A stretch of 64,000 nt of DNA from an uncultured Faecalibacterium sp. (lineage in GTDB: Bacteria > Bacillota > Clostridia > Oscillospirales > Ruminococcaceae), in the NCBI GenBank assembly GCA_937880095.1, contig CALFLK010000012.1, forward strand, positions 62,001 to 126,000, read 5' to 3'. The notes under the pieces were generated by a model. That model ran no database searches. It saw only the letters and a list, made by a program, of their open reading frames with translations, and was not told the origin of the DNA. Of this stretch, positions 17,042-25,212 are shown one piece after another. The first letter of the stretch is position 1; each line of letters begins with the position of its first letter. Position numbers and translations under genes: made by a program.

Positions 17042-17604
17042 CCGAAACAGAAGCGGTCCGACTGTTTAAGTGTCTGGCGGATCGCTCCCGACTGCAAATT
17101 TTGAAATCTCTTACAATCGAGGATATGTATGTGGAGCGTCTTTCCGAGCGTTTGGCATTGACGCCGTCGACCGTATCCTTTCACCTGAAAAAGCTGGCAG
17201 ATGCCGGTGCGGTGCGTTCCTATAAAAACCAGTACTACACAATGTACACGCTTTGCCGTGAGATATTTGATACCAGTATGCTGGAGATTATCACACAGAC
17301 TTCGGATGAAGCGGAGCTGCAAGAGCGGCGCGAAGCAGAATATCGTCAGCGTGTGATACAAAGTTTTTTTGAATATGGAAAGCTGAAAAGTATTCCGGCG
17401 CAGCGCAAGAAGGAACGGATCATTCTGGAGGAGCTGGCGAAATCTTTTGTCCAAGACCGTGTTTATACCGAGCGTGAGGTAAATATCCTACTGGCAGACT
17501 TCTATGATGATTTCTGTACCCTGCGGCGGGATATGGTTGCAGAACATATTCTGGACCGAGATAAAAACGGATACTGGTTGGTAGCAAAAAGCGAAAATAA
17601 ATAA
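17038..17604 (+). CDS. ArsR-type winged-helix regulator with a DUF2087 C-terminal domain
   Basis: 188 residues. Residues about 5-75 form an ArsR winged helix (LFKCLADRSRLQILKSL; recognition helix LALTPSTVSFHLKKLADAG). The C-terminal ~80 residues match DUF2087 (KKERIILEELAKSF, YTEREVNILLADFYDD, ending RDKNGYWL). There are no paired cysteines of the classic metal-sensor type, so the signal is unknown. It overlaps the upstream gene by 4 bp. Confidence 0.88.
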   Translation: MTETEAVRLFKCLADRSRLQILKSLTIEDMYVERLSERLALTPSTVSFHLKKLADAGAVRSYKNQYYTMYTLCREIFDTSMLEIITQTSDEAELQERREAEYRQRVIQSFFEYGKLKSIPAQRKKERIILEELAKSFVQDRVYTEREVNILLADFYDDFCTLRRDMVAEHILDRDKNGYWLVAKSENK

Positions 17605-17612
17605 GTGCCAGA

Positions 17613-17647
17613 GCGCCTGCATCAGAAAAGATGCGGGCGCATTTTTA
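17613..17647 (+). terminator. Terminator after the ArsR-DUF2087 gene
   Basis: GCGCCTGCATC pairs with GATGCGGGCGC and is followed by ATTTTTA. Confidence 0.85.
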
Positions 17648-17778
17648 TAATTAGAAAATTATGGATGCGGCGAGATCGAAAAATGAATATTGCGCACATT
17701 TTTAGAAGAAAATGGAAAAGTAAGCATTTTTTACGAAAAAATATGCAGGAAACATTGTGAATTTAATGCTGACCCATC

Positions 17779-17807
17779 TTGAAAAAAAAGGCGAATTTCC
17801 TTATAAT
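17779..17807 (+). promoter_or_regulatory. Strong promoter of the NifU-like/GGGtGRT pair
   Basis: TTGAAA, an A-rich 17-nt spacer and TATAAT form a near-consensus promoter. The leader carries a small hairpin (CCGGG...CCCGG, 17828-17844), and AAAGGAGAG lies before the ATG. Confidence 0.75.
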
Positions 17808-17882
17808 AAAAATAAGCGTGGTTACACCGGGGATTCGTCCCGGACGAGCCCCGTTTATCAATAAGATAAAGGAGAGATCATC

Positions 17883-18575
17883 ATGAACTATTCTCATGAA
17901 GTCGAGCGTATGTGCCCGTTGACCAAGGGTCCTAACCATGGTCCGGCTCCCATTCCCGAAGAGGGCAAGTGGGTTAAGGCATACCAGATCAGCGACATTT
18001 CCGGCCTGACCCACGGTGTGGGCTGGTGCGCACCCCAGCAGGGTACCTGCAAGCTGACCCTGAATGTTAAGAACGGTGTCATCGAAGAAGCTCTGGTTGA
18101 GACCATCGGCTGCTCCGGCATGACCCACTCTGCTGCTATGGCAGGCGAAATCCTGCCCGGCAAGACCATTCTGGAGGCTCTGAACACTGACCTGGTCTGC
18201 GACGCTATCAACGTTGCAATGCGCGAGCTGTTCCTGCAGATCGTTTACGGTCGTACCCAGACTGCTTTCTCTGAAGACGGTCTGCCTGTCGGCGCTGGCC
18301 TGGAGGACCTGGGTAAGGGTCTGCGTTCCATGACCGGTACCATCTTCTCCACCAAGGCAAAGGGTGTTCGTTACCTGGAGCTGACCGAAGGCTACATCAC
18401 CAAGCTGGCTCTGGATGCTGACAACGAAGTTATCGGCTACCAGTTCGTCCGCCTGGGCAAGATGATGGAAGCAATTCGTCACGGTGTCGATGCTAAGGAA
18501 GCTTACGAGAGCAATATCGGCACTTACGGCCGTTTTGCTGAGGCTGCTAAGTACATCGATCCCCGCGAAGAATAA
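17883..18575 (+). CDS. NifU-like iron-sulfur scaffold-related protein (partner of the GGGtGRT protein)
   Basis: 230 residues. The middle resembles the IscU/NifU scaffold fold, with VGWCAPQQGTC and VETIGCSGMTHSAAMAGEIL supplying conserved cysteines. The surrounding sequence is not that of a standard NifU. It lies 18 bp upstream of the GGGtGRT gene, an arrangement I recognise from Clostridia. Codons are strongly restricted, as expected of abundant proteins. A role in Fe-S handling is inferred from the fold; the actual function is not established. Confidence 0.75.
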   Translation: MNYSHEVERMCPLTKGPNHGPAPIPEEGKWVKAYQISDISGLTHGVGWCAPQQGTCKLTLNVKNGVIEEALVETIGCSGMTHSAAMAGEILPGKTILEALNTDLVCDAINVAMRELFLQIVYGRTQTAFSEDGLPVGAGLEDLGKGLRSMTGTIFSTKAKGVRYLELTEGYITKLALDADNEVIGYQFVRLGKMMEAIRHGVDAKEAYESNIGTYGRFAEAAKYIDPREE

Positions 18576-18593
18576 GAAAGGAGGAGTTTTATT

Positions 18594-19589
18594 ATGGCTA
18601 CATTTGAATCTATGGATCGCCGTATGCCGAAGATCGAGGCATGCCTGAAGGCTAATGGCCTGGAATCTCTGGACGCTTGCCGCGACATGCTCCTCGCAAA
18701 GGGCATCGACTGCGAGTCTATCGTTAAGGGCATTCAGCCCATCTGCTTCGAGAACGCTGTCTGGGCATACACCCTGGGCACCGCTATTGCTGTTAAGCGC
18801 GGCCTGAAGAACGCTTCTGAGTGCGCTGCTGCTATCGGCGAAGGTCTGGAAGCTTTCACCATCCCCGGCTCTGTTGCAGAGCAGCGTAAGGTTGGTCTGG
18901 GTCATGGTAACCTGGGCGCAATGCTGCTGGATGACGACACCAAGTGCTTCGCATTCCTGGCAGGCCACGAGTCCTTCGCAGCTGCTGAGGGCGCACTGGG
19001 CATCGCTCGTACCGCTAACAAGGCACGTAAGACTCCTCTGCGCGTTATCCTGAACGGTCTGGGCAAGGATGCTGCTTACATCATCAGCCGTATCAACGGC
19101 TTCACCTACGTGGAGACCGACTACGACTTCGCTACCGGCGACCTGAAGGTTGTTCGTGAGAAGGCTTTCTCTGAGGGCGAGCGCGCAGCAGTTAAGTGCT
19201 ACGGTGCTAACGACGTTCAGGAAGGCGTTGCTATCATGAAGAAGGAAGCTGTTGAAGTTTCCATCACCGGTAACTCCACCAACCCCACTCGCTTCCAGCA
19301 CCCCGTTGCTGGCACCTACAAGAAGTGGGCTATGGAGAACGGCAAGAAGTACTTCTCCGTTGCTTCCGGCGGCGGCACGGGCCGTACCCTGCACCCCGAT
19401 AACGTGGCAGCAGGTCCTGCTTCTTACGGCATGACCGATACCATGGGTCGTATGCATGGTGATGCTCAGTTCGCAGGTTCTTCTTCTGTTCCTGCACACG
19501 TCGAGATGATGGGTCTGATCGGCGCTGGCAACAACCCGATGGTCGGTATGACTGTCGCTTGCGCTGTTGCAGCTTCTCAGGCTGAATAA
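18594..19589 (+). CDS. GGGtGRT-motif protein
   Basis: 331 residues containing the signature GGGTGRT (in VASGGGTGRTLHPDN). This family of unknown function is conserved in anaerobic Firmicutes. Other features are GLGHGNLGAMLL, AGHESFAAAEGALG and a Gly/Ala-rich end. No transmembrane segments are seen. AAAGGAGG precedes the ATG. Codon use is even more biased than in the NifU-like partner, so it is probably among the most expressed proteins in the cell. Confidence 0.85.
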   Translation: MATFESMDRRMPKIEACLKANGLESLDACRDMLLAKGIDCESIVKGIQPICFENAVWAYTLGTAIAVKRGLKNASECAAAIGEGLEAFTIPGSVAEQRKVGLGHGNLGAMLLDDDTKCFAFLAGHESFAAAEGALGIARTANKARKTPLRVILNGLGKDAAYIISRINGFTYVETDYDFATGDLKVVREKAFSEGERAAVKCYGANDVQEGVAIMKKEAVEVSITGNSTNPTRFQHPVAGTYKKWAMENGKKYFSVASGGGTGRTLHPDNVAAGPASYGMTDTMGRMHGDAQFAGSSSVPAHVEMMGLIGAGNNPMVGMTVACAVAASQAE

Positions 19590-19604
19590 TATCGCTTGAC
19601 TTTC

Positions 19605-19636
19605 AAGGTCCGCTGTGTTCGCACAGTGGACCTTTT
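19605..19636 (+). terminator. Terminator after the GGGtGRT gene
   Basis: AAGGTCCGCTGTG pairs with CACAGTGGACCTT around TTCG and is followed by TTCTG. Confidence 0.85.
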
Positions 19637-19795
19637 CTGTTGAGAAAATAAACGAAACTGCGTAGTTTTCAACTGCACAAGACGAAACAGTTGAAAAGGA
19701 ACGATAGTGTGATGTTTTGATTTGCGTGGACAGAATGAATGTAAACAGACAGACCTGTCATGCATACAGCGCAATAAAAACAGAAAACAGATAGA

Positions 19796-19838
19796 AAAAG
19801 CTCCGGCTATGGCACATTGCGTCATAGCCGGAGCTTTT
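19796..19838. terminator. Bidirectional terminator before the SPFH gene end
   Basis: A long stem, AAAAGCTCCGGCTATG/CATAGCCGGAGCTTTT, is flanked by T-runs on both strands. It can stop the minus-strand SPFH transcript and plus-strand read-through. The rest of 19640-19795 shows no gene. Confidence 0.85.
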
Positions 19839-19865
19839 ATGTGTTCTAAAATCAGAAAGCGTGAT

Positions 19866-20744
19866 TTAGTTGTTCAGCAGTTCCTTGACGGAAGCCACAG
19901 CGCCAGCCAAGTTCTGAATCTCGGAAGGCACGATAATCTTAGTAGCCTTGCCGTCAGCAACCTTGCCCAGAGCTTCCAGACTGCGCAGAGCGATAACCTT
20001 CTGGGTGGGATCAGACTCGTTCAGCAGGCGGATTGCGTCAGCCTCTGCACGCTGAACAGCCAGAATAGCTTCTGCTTCGCCCTCTGCTTCCAGAATGCGC
20101 TGCTGCTTCACAGCTTCACCACGCAGGATAGCGGACTGCTTCTCGCCTTCAGCAGCGGTAATAGCTGCCTGCTTTTCGCCTTCAGCGGTCAGGATGGTTG
20201 CACGCTTTTCACGTTCAGCCTTCATCTGCTTCTCCATGGCGTCCTGAATCTCACGCGGGGGAATGATGTTCTTAACTTCCACGCGGTTGACCTTGATGCC
20301 CCACTTGTCAGTAGCCTGATCCAGGATAGCGGTAATCTTGCTGTTGATGGTATCGCGGCTGGTCAGGGTGTGGTCCAGTTCCAGCTCACCGATGATGTTA
20401 CGCAGGGTAGTTGCAGACAGGCTCTCGATAGCGGAAATGGGGTTGTTTACGCCGTAGGTGTACAGCGTAGCATCCATGACCTGGAAGAACACAACAGTGT
20501 CGATCTGCATGGTAACGTTATCACGAGTGATAACCGGCTGAGGGGGAAAGTCAGCAACCTGCTCCTTCAGGCTGACACGCTTTGCCACATGATCAATGAA
20601 CGGAACCTTGACATGAAAACCAGCTTCCAAGGTTTTGGAGTATTTGCCCAGACGCTCAATGACATAGGCATTTGCCTGCGGAACGATAATGAAATTTCGT
20701 ACCAGAACAATCAGAACAATGATTCCAAGAATAATCCACGGCAT
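19866..20744 (-). CDS. SPFH/Band 7 membrane protease-regulator-like protein (QmcA/stomatin type)
   Basis: 292 residues. One N-terminal membrane anchor (MPWIILGIIVLIVLV) is followed by a stomatin/prohibitin domain (ERLGKYSKTLEAGFHVKVPFI, VITRDNVTMQID). The C-terminal coiled coil contains repeated AEGEKQAAI-type units. Such proteins form large membrane microdomain assemblies. It pairs with an NfeD gene upstream, the classic STOMP operon arrangement. Confidence 0.92.
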   Translation of the reverse strand: MPWIILGIIVLIVLVRNFIIVPQANAYVIERLGKYSKTLEAGFHVKVPFIDHVAKRVSLKEQVADFPPQPVITRDNVTMQIDTVVFFQVMDATLYTYGVNNPISAIESLSATTLRNIIGELELDHTLTSRDTINSKITAILDQATDKWGIKVNRVEVKNIIPPREIQDAMEKQMKAEREKRATILTAEGEKQAAITAAEGEKQSAILRGEAVKQQRILEAEGEAEAILAVQRAEADAIRLLNESDPTQKVIALRSLEALGKVADGKATKIIVPSEIQNLAGAVASVKELLNN

Positions 20745-20773
20745 AAGTAATCTCCTTTTTTATATTGGTGTGT

Positions 20774-21250
20774 TTACACAGTGCGACTTGATTCAGAGTT
20801 TTCCTCGGAAAGATACGGCTCTACAATTAGAGTAGTGCTGTGAAAATCAACGACACGACAAAGGACAGTGGGGCGCAGGATATAATTGCCATTTACCTGC
20901 GCAGCCCAGGAAACGCCGTCCAACTGAACACGACCCGGATGGGAAGGGGTGATTTCTTCCAGTACATCCGCGACACGACCGACGTTGCGGTCACCGTTGG
21001 TGGGAGTGAAAGGATGATCTTTCCATTTCCGGACAAGTGGCTTGGTAGCGAGTACCGCGACGCAGCTGACCAAAAGAAATACTGCGGTCTGCACAAGCGG
21101 AGAAGCCCCCAGTTGATTTGCCAGCAAAGCACCCAGCGCGCCTACCGCGAACCAGATCGTGGTCAGATTCCATGTGCAGCCTTCAATGATTAACAACAAA
21201 ACAGTTAAGAAGAACCAGAAGGTGGTTCCATCCTGCAAGAGAAACTCCAT
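20774..21250 (-). CDS. NfeD-family membrane protein
   Basis: 158 residues from the ATG at 21250, which follows AAAGGAGGG. The N-terminal half has hydrophobic segments (TFWFFLTVLLLIIEG, LVQTAVFLLVSCVAVL). The C-terminal half is an OB-fold NfeD domain (GRVQLDGVSWAAQVNG). It is the short form without the serine-protease part. NfeD proteins partner SPFH proteins, here encoded 29 bp downstream. Confidence 0.88.
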   Translation of the reverse strand: MEFLLQDGTTFWFFLTVLLLIIEGCTWNLTTIWFAVGALGALLANQLGASPLVQTAVFLLVSCVAVLATKPLVRKWKDHPFTPTNGDRNVGRVADVLEEITPSHPGRVQLDGVSWAAQVNGNYILRPTVLCRVVDFHSTTLIVEPYLSEENSESSRTV

Positions 21251-21296
21251 ACAATCCCTCCTTTTCACATTCTATGCAGAATGTGTTGTTTTCATC

Positions 21297-21325
21297 AGAA
21301 TAGACGTTTTGTGAAGAGAAGTCAA
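21297..21325 (-). promoter_or_regulatory. Promoter of the nfeD-SPFH operon
   Basis: On the minus strand TTGACT, a 17-nt spacer and TATTCT lie about 47 bp before the nfeD start. A short inverted repeat (ACATTCT...AGAATGT) lies between promoter and gene. Confidence 0.65.
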
Positions 21326-21358
21326 GATTTTTTTCGTGGTTTTTCGTGTTTTTTTACG

Positions 21359-21925
21359 TTATCGATAATCGTAGTAGCTATGGTTGGCGTTGTGCCCATG
21401 TTCCCGTACGGTAAGAGTAAAGCCGTAGGGGTTGACCTGTGTACTCTTGTCGTCAATTTCTTCCAACAGTAAGTGCGGACCGCGGTTGAAAATAGCATCC
21501 AGAATTTCGGTAGGACCACTGCGGGAAAAGTGCAGCAGGTCTCCCTCCGCTTTTACAAGCTGAAAGCTGCCGTCCGGCAAGGCATCGCAGCTTTCACGCA
21601 ATGCGTTTAAGTGATCGATTACAGAGAGAAGCGGTTCCAACGCAGGACGATTGGGATACAGCTTTTTTAGTGCGCTGTTTGCATCCGTGTGCGGAAAGAC
21701 GACCGTTTCGCTGTTAGGTAGCATGGCTGCCAAAGCGTAGGTGAAGTGAACCAGGCGAGTGCGCGTGTCGTCGTCCATATCGGCGACACTGGAAAGTACG
21801 GTTTGTAAATCGGCATCCACCGGAGAAACAATATGAGAAAATACGGGTGCTTCGGCAAAAGCGGCTGCAGCGTCCATACCGCAGGCATACGACAAAGCGG
21901 CATCCCAAATAGTAGTTTGAGACAC
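21359..21925 (-). CDS. Protein resembling the C-terminal end of a GH13 (alpha-amylase-type) enzyme
   Basis: 188 residues from a GTG with GAAAGGGGGA upstream. I recognise no stand-alone family. The middle (TYALAAMLPNSETVVFPHTDAN, then LLSVIDHLNALRESCDALPDGSFQLV, then DLLHFSRSGPTEILDAIFNRG) parallels the late barrel and C-terminal strands of alpha-glucosidases and neopullulanases. There, a 'lPG.P.iyyGdE' step is followed by 'LialRk..paL..G.f' and 'vlaFsR'. The active-site residues of the barrel are absent. It lies next to glycogen phosphorylase. It may be a relic or a non-catalytic derivative; this reading is by eye only. Confidence 0.55.
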   Translation of the reverse strand: MSQTTIWDAALSYACGMDAAAAFAEAPVFSHIVSPVDADLQTVLSSVADMDDDTRTRLVHFTYALAAMLPNSETVVFPHTDANSALKKLYPNRPALEPLLSVIDHLNALRESCDALPDGSFQLVKAEGDLLHFSRSGPTEILDAIFNRGPHLLLEEIDDKSTQVNPYGFTLTVREHGHNANHSYYDYR

Positions 21926-22095
21926 GAAAAAGTCCCCCTTTCAAGAAGATAGTTTTTCCAATTCCTATTGTAGCATACAAAAGATGGGGATGAAACATCC
22001 GAAATGATAAAAAATATACAAACTACTTACGATATAACGAACGGATGCGTTATTTGGAAAAAACAGGAGAAAAGTCGGAAGAAACGGATATACAA

Positions 22096-22130
22096 TAAAA
22101 GCCCAGCACCTTTGCGGGTGCCGGGCTTTG
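22096..22130 (-). terminator. Terminator after glgP
   Basis: AAAGCCCGGCACC pairs with GGTGCTGGGCTTTT on the minus strand and is followed by ATT. Confidence 0.8.
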
Positions 22131-22141
22131 GATAACTGAAT

Positions 22142-24538
22142 TTACTTTACAACGGGTGCGTGCCAAATATCGCGTGCGTAATCCAGAACGCTGCGGTCTG
22201 CGCTGAAAATACCGCTGTTAGCAATATTCATCAGGCTCATGCGGTTCCAGGTTTCACGATCCTGGTACAGGCGGCGTACATCAGCCTGTGCGCGACGGTA
22301 ATCCTTGAAGTCTGCCAGAACCATATAGGGGTCCTTGGTGCGCAGGTTCTGGGTGACCTCCTGGAAGCTCTCGCCGTTCCAGCCGCGCTCCAGGAAGTTC
22401 AGAGCACTGGAGGTAACGTCGTCGCCGGAAATGAAGGCGTTGGGATGATAGCCCAGAGACTTCATGCGCTCCACCTCAGGCGTGTGCATACCAAAGATGA
22501 TTTCGTTTTCAATGCCGGCAGCTTCAGCAATTTCTACGTTTGCGCCGTCCAGCGTACCCAGCGTAACAGCACCGTTCAGCATGAACTTCATGTTGCCGGT
22601 ACCGGATGCTTCCGTACCTGCCAGAGAAATCTGCTCGGAGACTTCGGATGCGGGCATCAAACGCTCGGACAGAGAAACACAGTACTCTTCCAGATAAACG
22701 ATACGCAGCTTTTCGCGCACAACAGGGTCGCTGTCAATCAGCTGACCCAGCTTGCAGATCATACGAATCATCTGTTTTGCCATATAGTATCCGGGTGCAG
22801 CCTTTGCACCGAAGATATAGGTCTTAGGCACGAAATCTGCGTTGGGGTTTTCTTTCAGATACAGATACTCGGATGCAATGTTCAATGCGTTCAGATGCTG
22901 ACGCTTGTACTCGTGCATACGCTTGACCTGTACGTCAAAAATCGAGTTGGGGTCAATGATCTGACCGGTGGATTTTGCCAGATAGTCGGCAAAGTTCTTC
23001 TTGTTCTGCAGCTTGACAGCTTCCAGCTTTTTCAGGACCTGCTTGTCGTCAGCAAACTTTTCAAACTTCTTCAGTTCGCTTGCGTCCTTCTTGTAGCCGG
23101 TACCAATGGTATCGTCCAGCAGGTTGCACAGACCCTGGTTGGAAGCCAGCAGCCAGCGGCGGTATGCAATGCCGTTGGTGACATTCTTGAATGCATCAGG
23201 CTTGAACAGGTAGTAATCGTGGAAAACGCTGTCTTTAATGATCTCGCTGTGCAGCTTGGAAACACCGTTGATGCTGTGAGCGGTGTAAGCGCAAATATTT
23301 GCCATACGAACCTGATTGTCACCAATCGGAGCCATATAGTCAATCTTACCCCAGTCGCCGGGGAATGCATGGTTCAGCTCAGCACGGCAGCGGTTGTCCA
23401 GTTCCTTGACAATCTGGTAAATGCGGGGCAGCGTCATCTTGAAGATGTCCACGTTCCACTTTTCCAGAGCCTCTGCCATGACGGTGTGGTTGGTGTAAGC
23501 AAAGACACGCTGGCAGATGGAGAAGCTCTTATCCCAGTCGTAGCCGCACTCGTCCAGCAGGATACGCATCATTTCGGGGATAGCCAGAGTGGGGTGGGTA
23601 TCATTCAGCTGAATAGCGACCTTGTCCGGCAGGTTATCCAGCGTTTCGTAGTTGGACAGATGGTCGTGAACAATATCGCCGATGGCAGCAGCAGTCAGGA
23701 AATACTGCTGGCGCAGACGCAGGATCTTGCCCTCGACGTGGTTATCGTTAGGGTACAGAATCTTGGAAATCAGCTCGGCGGAAGCATTCTTGTTCATAGC
23801 GTTGCTGTATTCGCCGGCATTGAAGCTGTTCATATCAAAGTCAGGTGCTTTTGCCTGCCACAGACGCAGCTTTGCAACACCCTGACCGTCATAACCCTGC
23901 ACATACATATCGCTGGGGACAGCCAGAACACGGTTGTAATTGACGTGCTGAACATTGTGGAAGCTGCCTTCCCAAGTTTCGTGAATTTCGCCGTCGAAGC
24001 GCACTTCGATTGCCTGATCCGGGTGGCTCTTGAGCCAAACCTGACCGCCGGGTAGCCAGTTGTCAGCGCGCTCCTGCTGCCAGCCGTCGATCAGCTTCTG
24101 CTTGAAGATGCCGTATTCATACAGAATGGAGTGACCGGTGCCGCAGATGCCCGTGGTAGCCATACCGTCCAAGTAGCAGGCAGCCAGACGACCCAGACCG
24201 CCGTTGCCCAGACCAGCATCGGGCTCTTCTTCGTAGATGCTGTCCAGACGAATGTCAGCGTCAGCCAGAACAGCTTCGGCAACTTCGTTCAAGCCCAAGC
24301 TGTACAGGCTGGCTTTCAGGCTGCGTCCCATCAAGAACTCCATGCACAGGTAATATACCTGCTTGGAACCGCTGCCGATGGCGCGGGACTGGAATTTCTT
24401 GTGGTTGTCACTCATCTGACGACGGCAGATGAGCGCCAGAGTGCGATAGATCTGCTGGGTGGATGCAACAGAAAGATCCACGCCATATTCGCTGGTCAGT
24501 TTGCTTTGCAGCAACTTGGCAAATTCATTCTTTGTCAT
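22142..24538 (-). CDS. glgP: Glycogen/starch/maltodextrin phosphorylase
   Basis: Releases glucose-1-phosphate from alpha-1,4-glucans using pyridoxal phosphate. 798 residues, the normal size. It shows NGGLGRLAACYLDGMAT near the N-terminus and the PLP-binding lysine region EASGTGNMKFMLNGA near the C-terminus. Also visible are VQVKRMHEYKRQHLN and DTHPTLAIPEMMR. The ATG at 24538 follows GAGGGG. It has its own near-consensus promoter; no other glycogen genes are adjacent apart from the GH13-like gene downstream. Confidence 0.97.
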   Translation of the reverse strand: MTKNEFAKLLQSKLTSEYGVDLSVASTQQIYRTLALICRRQMSDNHKKFQSRAIGSGSKQVYYLCMEFLMGRSLKASLYSLGLNEVAEAVLADADIRLDSIYEEEPDAGLGNGGLGRLAACYLDGMATTGICGTGHSILYEYGIFKQKLIDGWQQERADNWLPGGQVWLKSHPDQAIEVRFDGEIHETWEGSFHNVQHVNYNRVLAVPSDMYVQGYDGQGVAKLRLWQAKAPDFDMNSFNAGEYSNAMNKNASAELISKILYPNDNHVEGKILRLRQQYFLTAAAIGDIVHDHLSNYETLDNLPDKVAIQLNDTHPTLAIPEMMRILLDECGYDWDKSFSICQRVFAYTNHTVMAEALEKWNVDIFKMTLPRIYQIVKELDNRCRAELNHAFPGDWGKIDYMAPIGDNQVRMANICAYTAHSINGVSKLHSEIIKDSVFHDYYLFKPDAFKNVTNGIAYRRWLLASNQGLCNLLDDTIGTGYKKDASELKKFEKFADDKQVLKKLEAVKLQNKKNFADYLAKSTGQIIDPNSIFDVQVKRMHEYKRQHLNALNIASEYLYLKENPNADFVPKTYIFGAKAAPGYYMAKQMIRMICKLGQLIDSDPVVREKLRIVYLEEYCVSLSERLMPASEVSEQISLAGTEASGTGNMKFMLNGAVTLGTLDGANVEIAEAAGIENEIIFGMHTPEVERMKSLGYHPNAFISGDDVTSSALNFLERGWNGESFQEVTQNLRTKDPYMVLADFKDYRRAQADVRRLYQDRETWNRMSLMNIANSGIFSADRSVLDYARDIWHAPVVK

Positions 24539-24618
24539 AAAAATACCCCTCACAGAGATCATTGTGTAAAAAAGACGGGACACAAATTTACGTTCGTCTT
24601 TTATGATACGATATTACC

Positions 24619-24647
24619 ATTATAATAGGTAGTACGTTAATTTTCAA
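24619..24647 (-). promoter_or_regulatory. Promoter of glgP
   Basis: On the minus strand TTGAAA, a 17-nt spacer and TATAAT. The leader is about 75 nt long. Confidence 0.75.
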
Positions 24648-24832
24648 GGAAGAACCCAAACGCAGAAAAAAGCCATACAGAAAAGCCAAGAAATCTAAAA
24701 ATAAGGGCTTTTTCTCAGAGCAGAAGTATATTATAATAGGATATGTTGCAGTATTAAAATGGAGTAAATTACCGTACAAACGGTATCCCAAATAGATTCG
24801 GCAATTTTGGCCGGGGAAGTGAGGTAGTTTAT

Positions 24833-25180
24833 ATGGTAAACAGAACGCGTGTTTTTATTGCTGGCGCTCCCTATGTGATTGCAACCAGTGATCCCGAGGA
24901 ATATGTGGAACAGCTGGCTGCGGAATTGGATAACAGTATCCATGAGGCAATGGCGGAAAATCCCAGCGTTTCGGTAACGAAAGCCGCTGTATTCTGCGCA
25001 CTGGATTATCTGGATCGCAGCAAAAAGAGCACGGGCAGCGCGGATAATATGCGCAGCCAGATCACAGAATATCTGGCAGATGCCGCCAAGGCAAAAATGG
25101 AAGCAGACGAAGCACGGCGTGAGGTCGAGCGACTGAAACGGGAAGTGCAGGAGCTGAAAGAAAAAAGCGCCAGCCGGTGA
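24833..25180 (+). CDS. zapA: Cell division protein ZapA
   Basis: Small cytosolic FtsZ-associated protein of 115 residues. The N-terminal ZapA head (RTRVFIAGAPYVIATSDPEE, YVEQLAAELDNSI) is followed by a long C-terminal coiled coil rich in Glu/Lys/Arg. This is the typical Firmicutes layout. A TATAAT lies upstream at about 24731. It is followed after 32 bp by the peptidase U32 gene, a frequent pair in Clostridia. Confidence 0.9.
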   Translation: MVNRTRVFIAGAPYVIATSDPEEYVEQLAAELDNSIHEAMAENPSVSVTKAAVFCALDYLDRSKKSTGSADNMRSQITEYLADAAKAKMEADEARREVERLKREVQELKEKSASR

Positions 25181-25212
25181 ATCTCACCGGCTTTTTATGT
25201 GAGGAGACGAAA

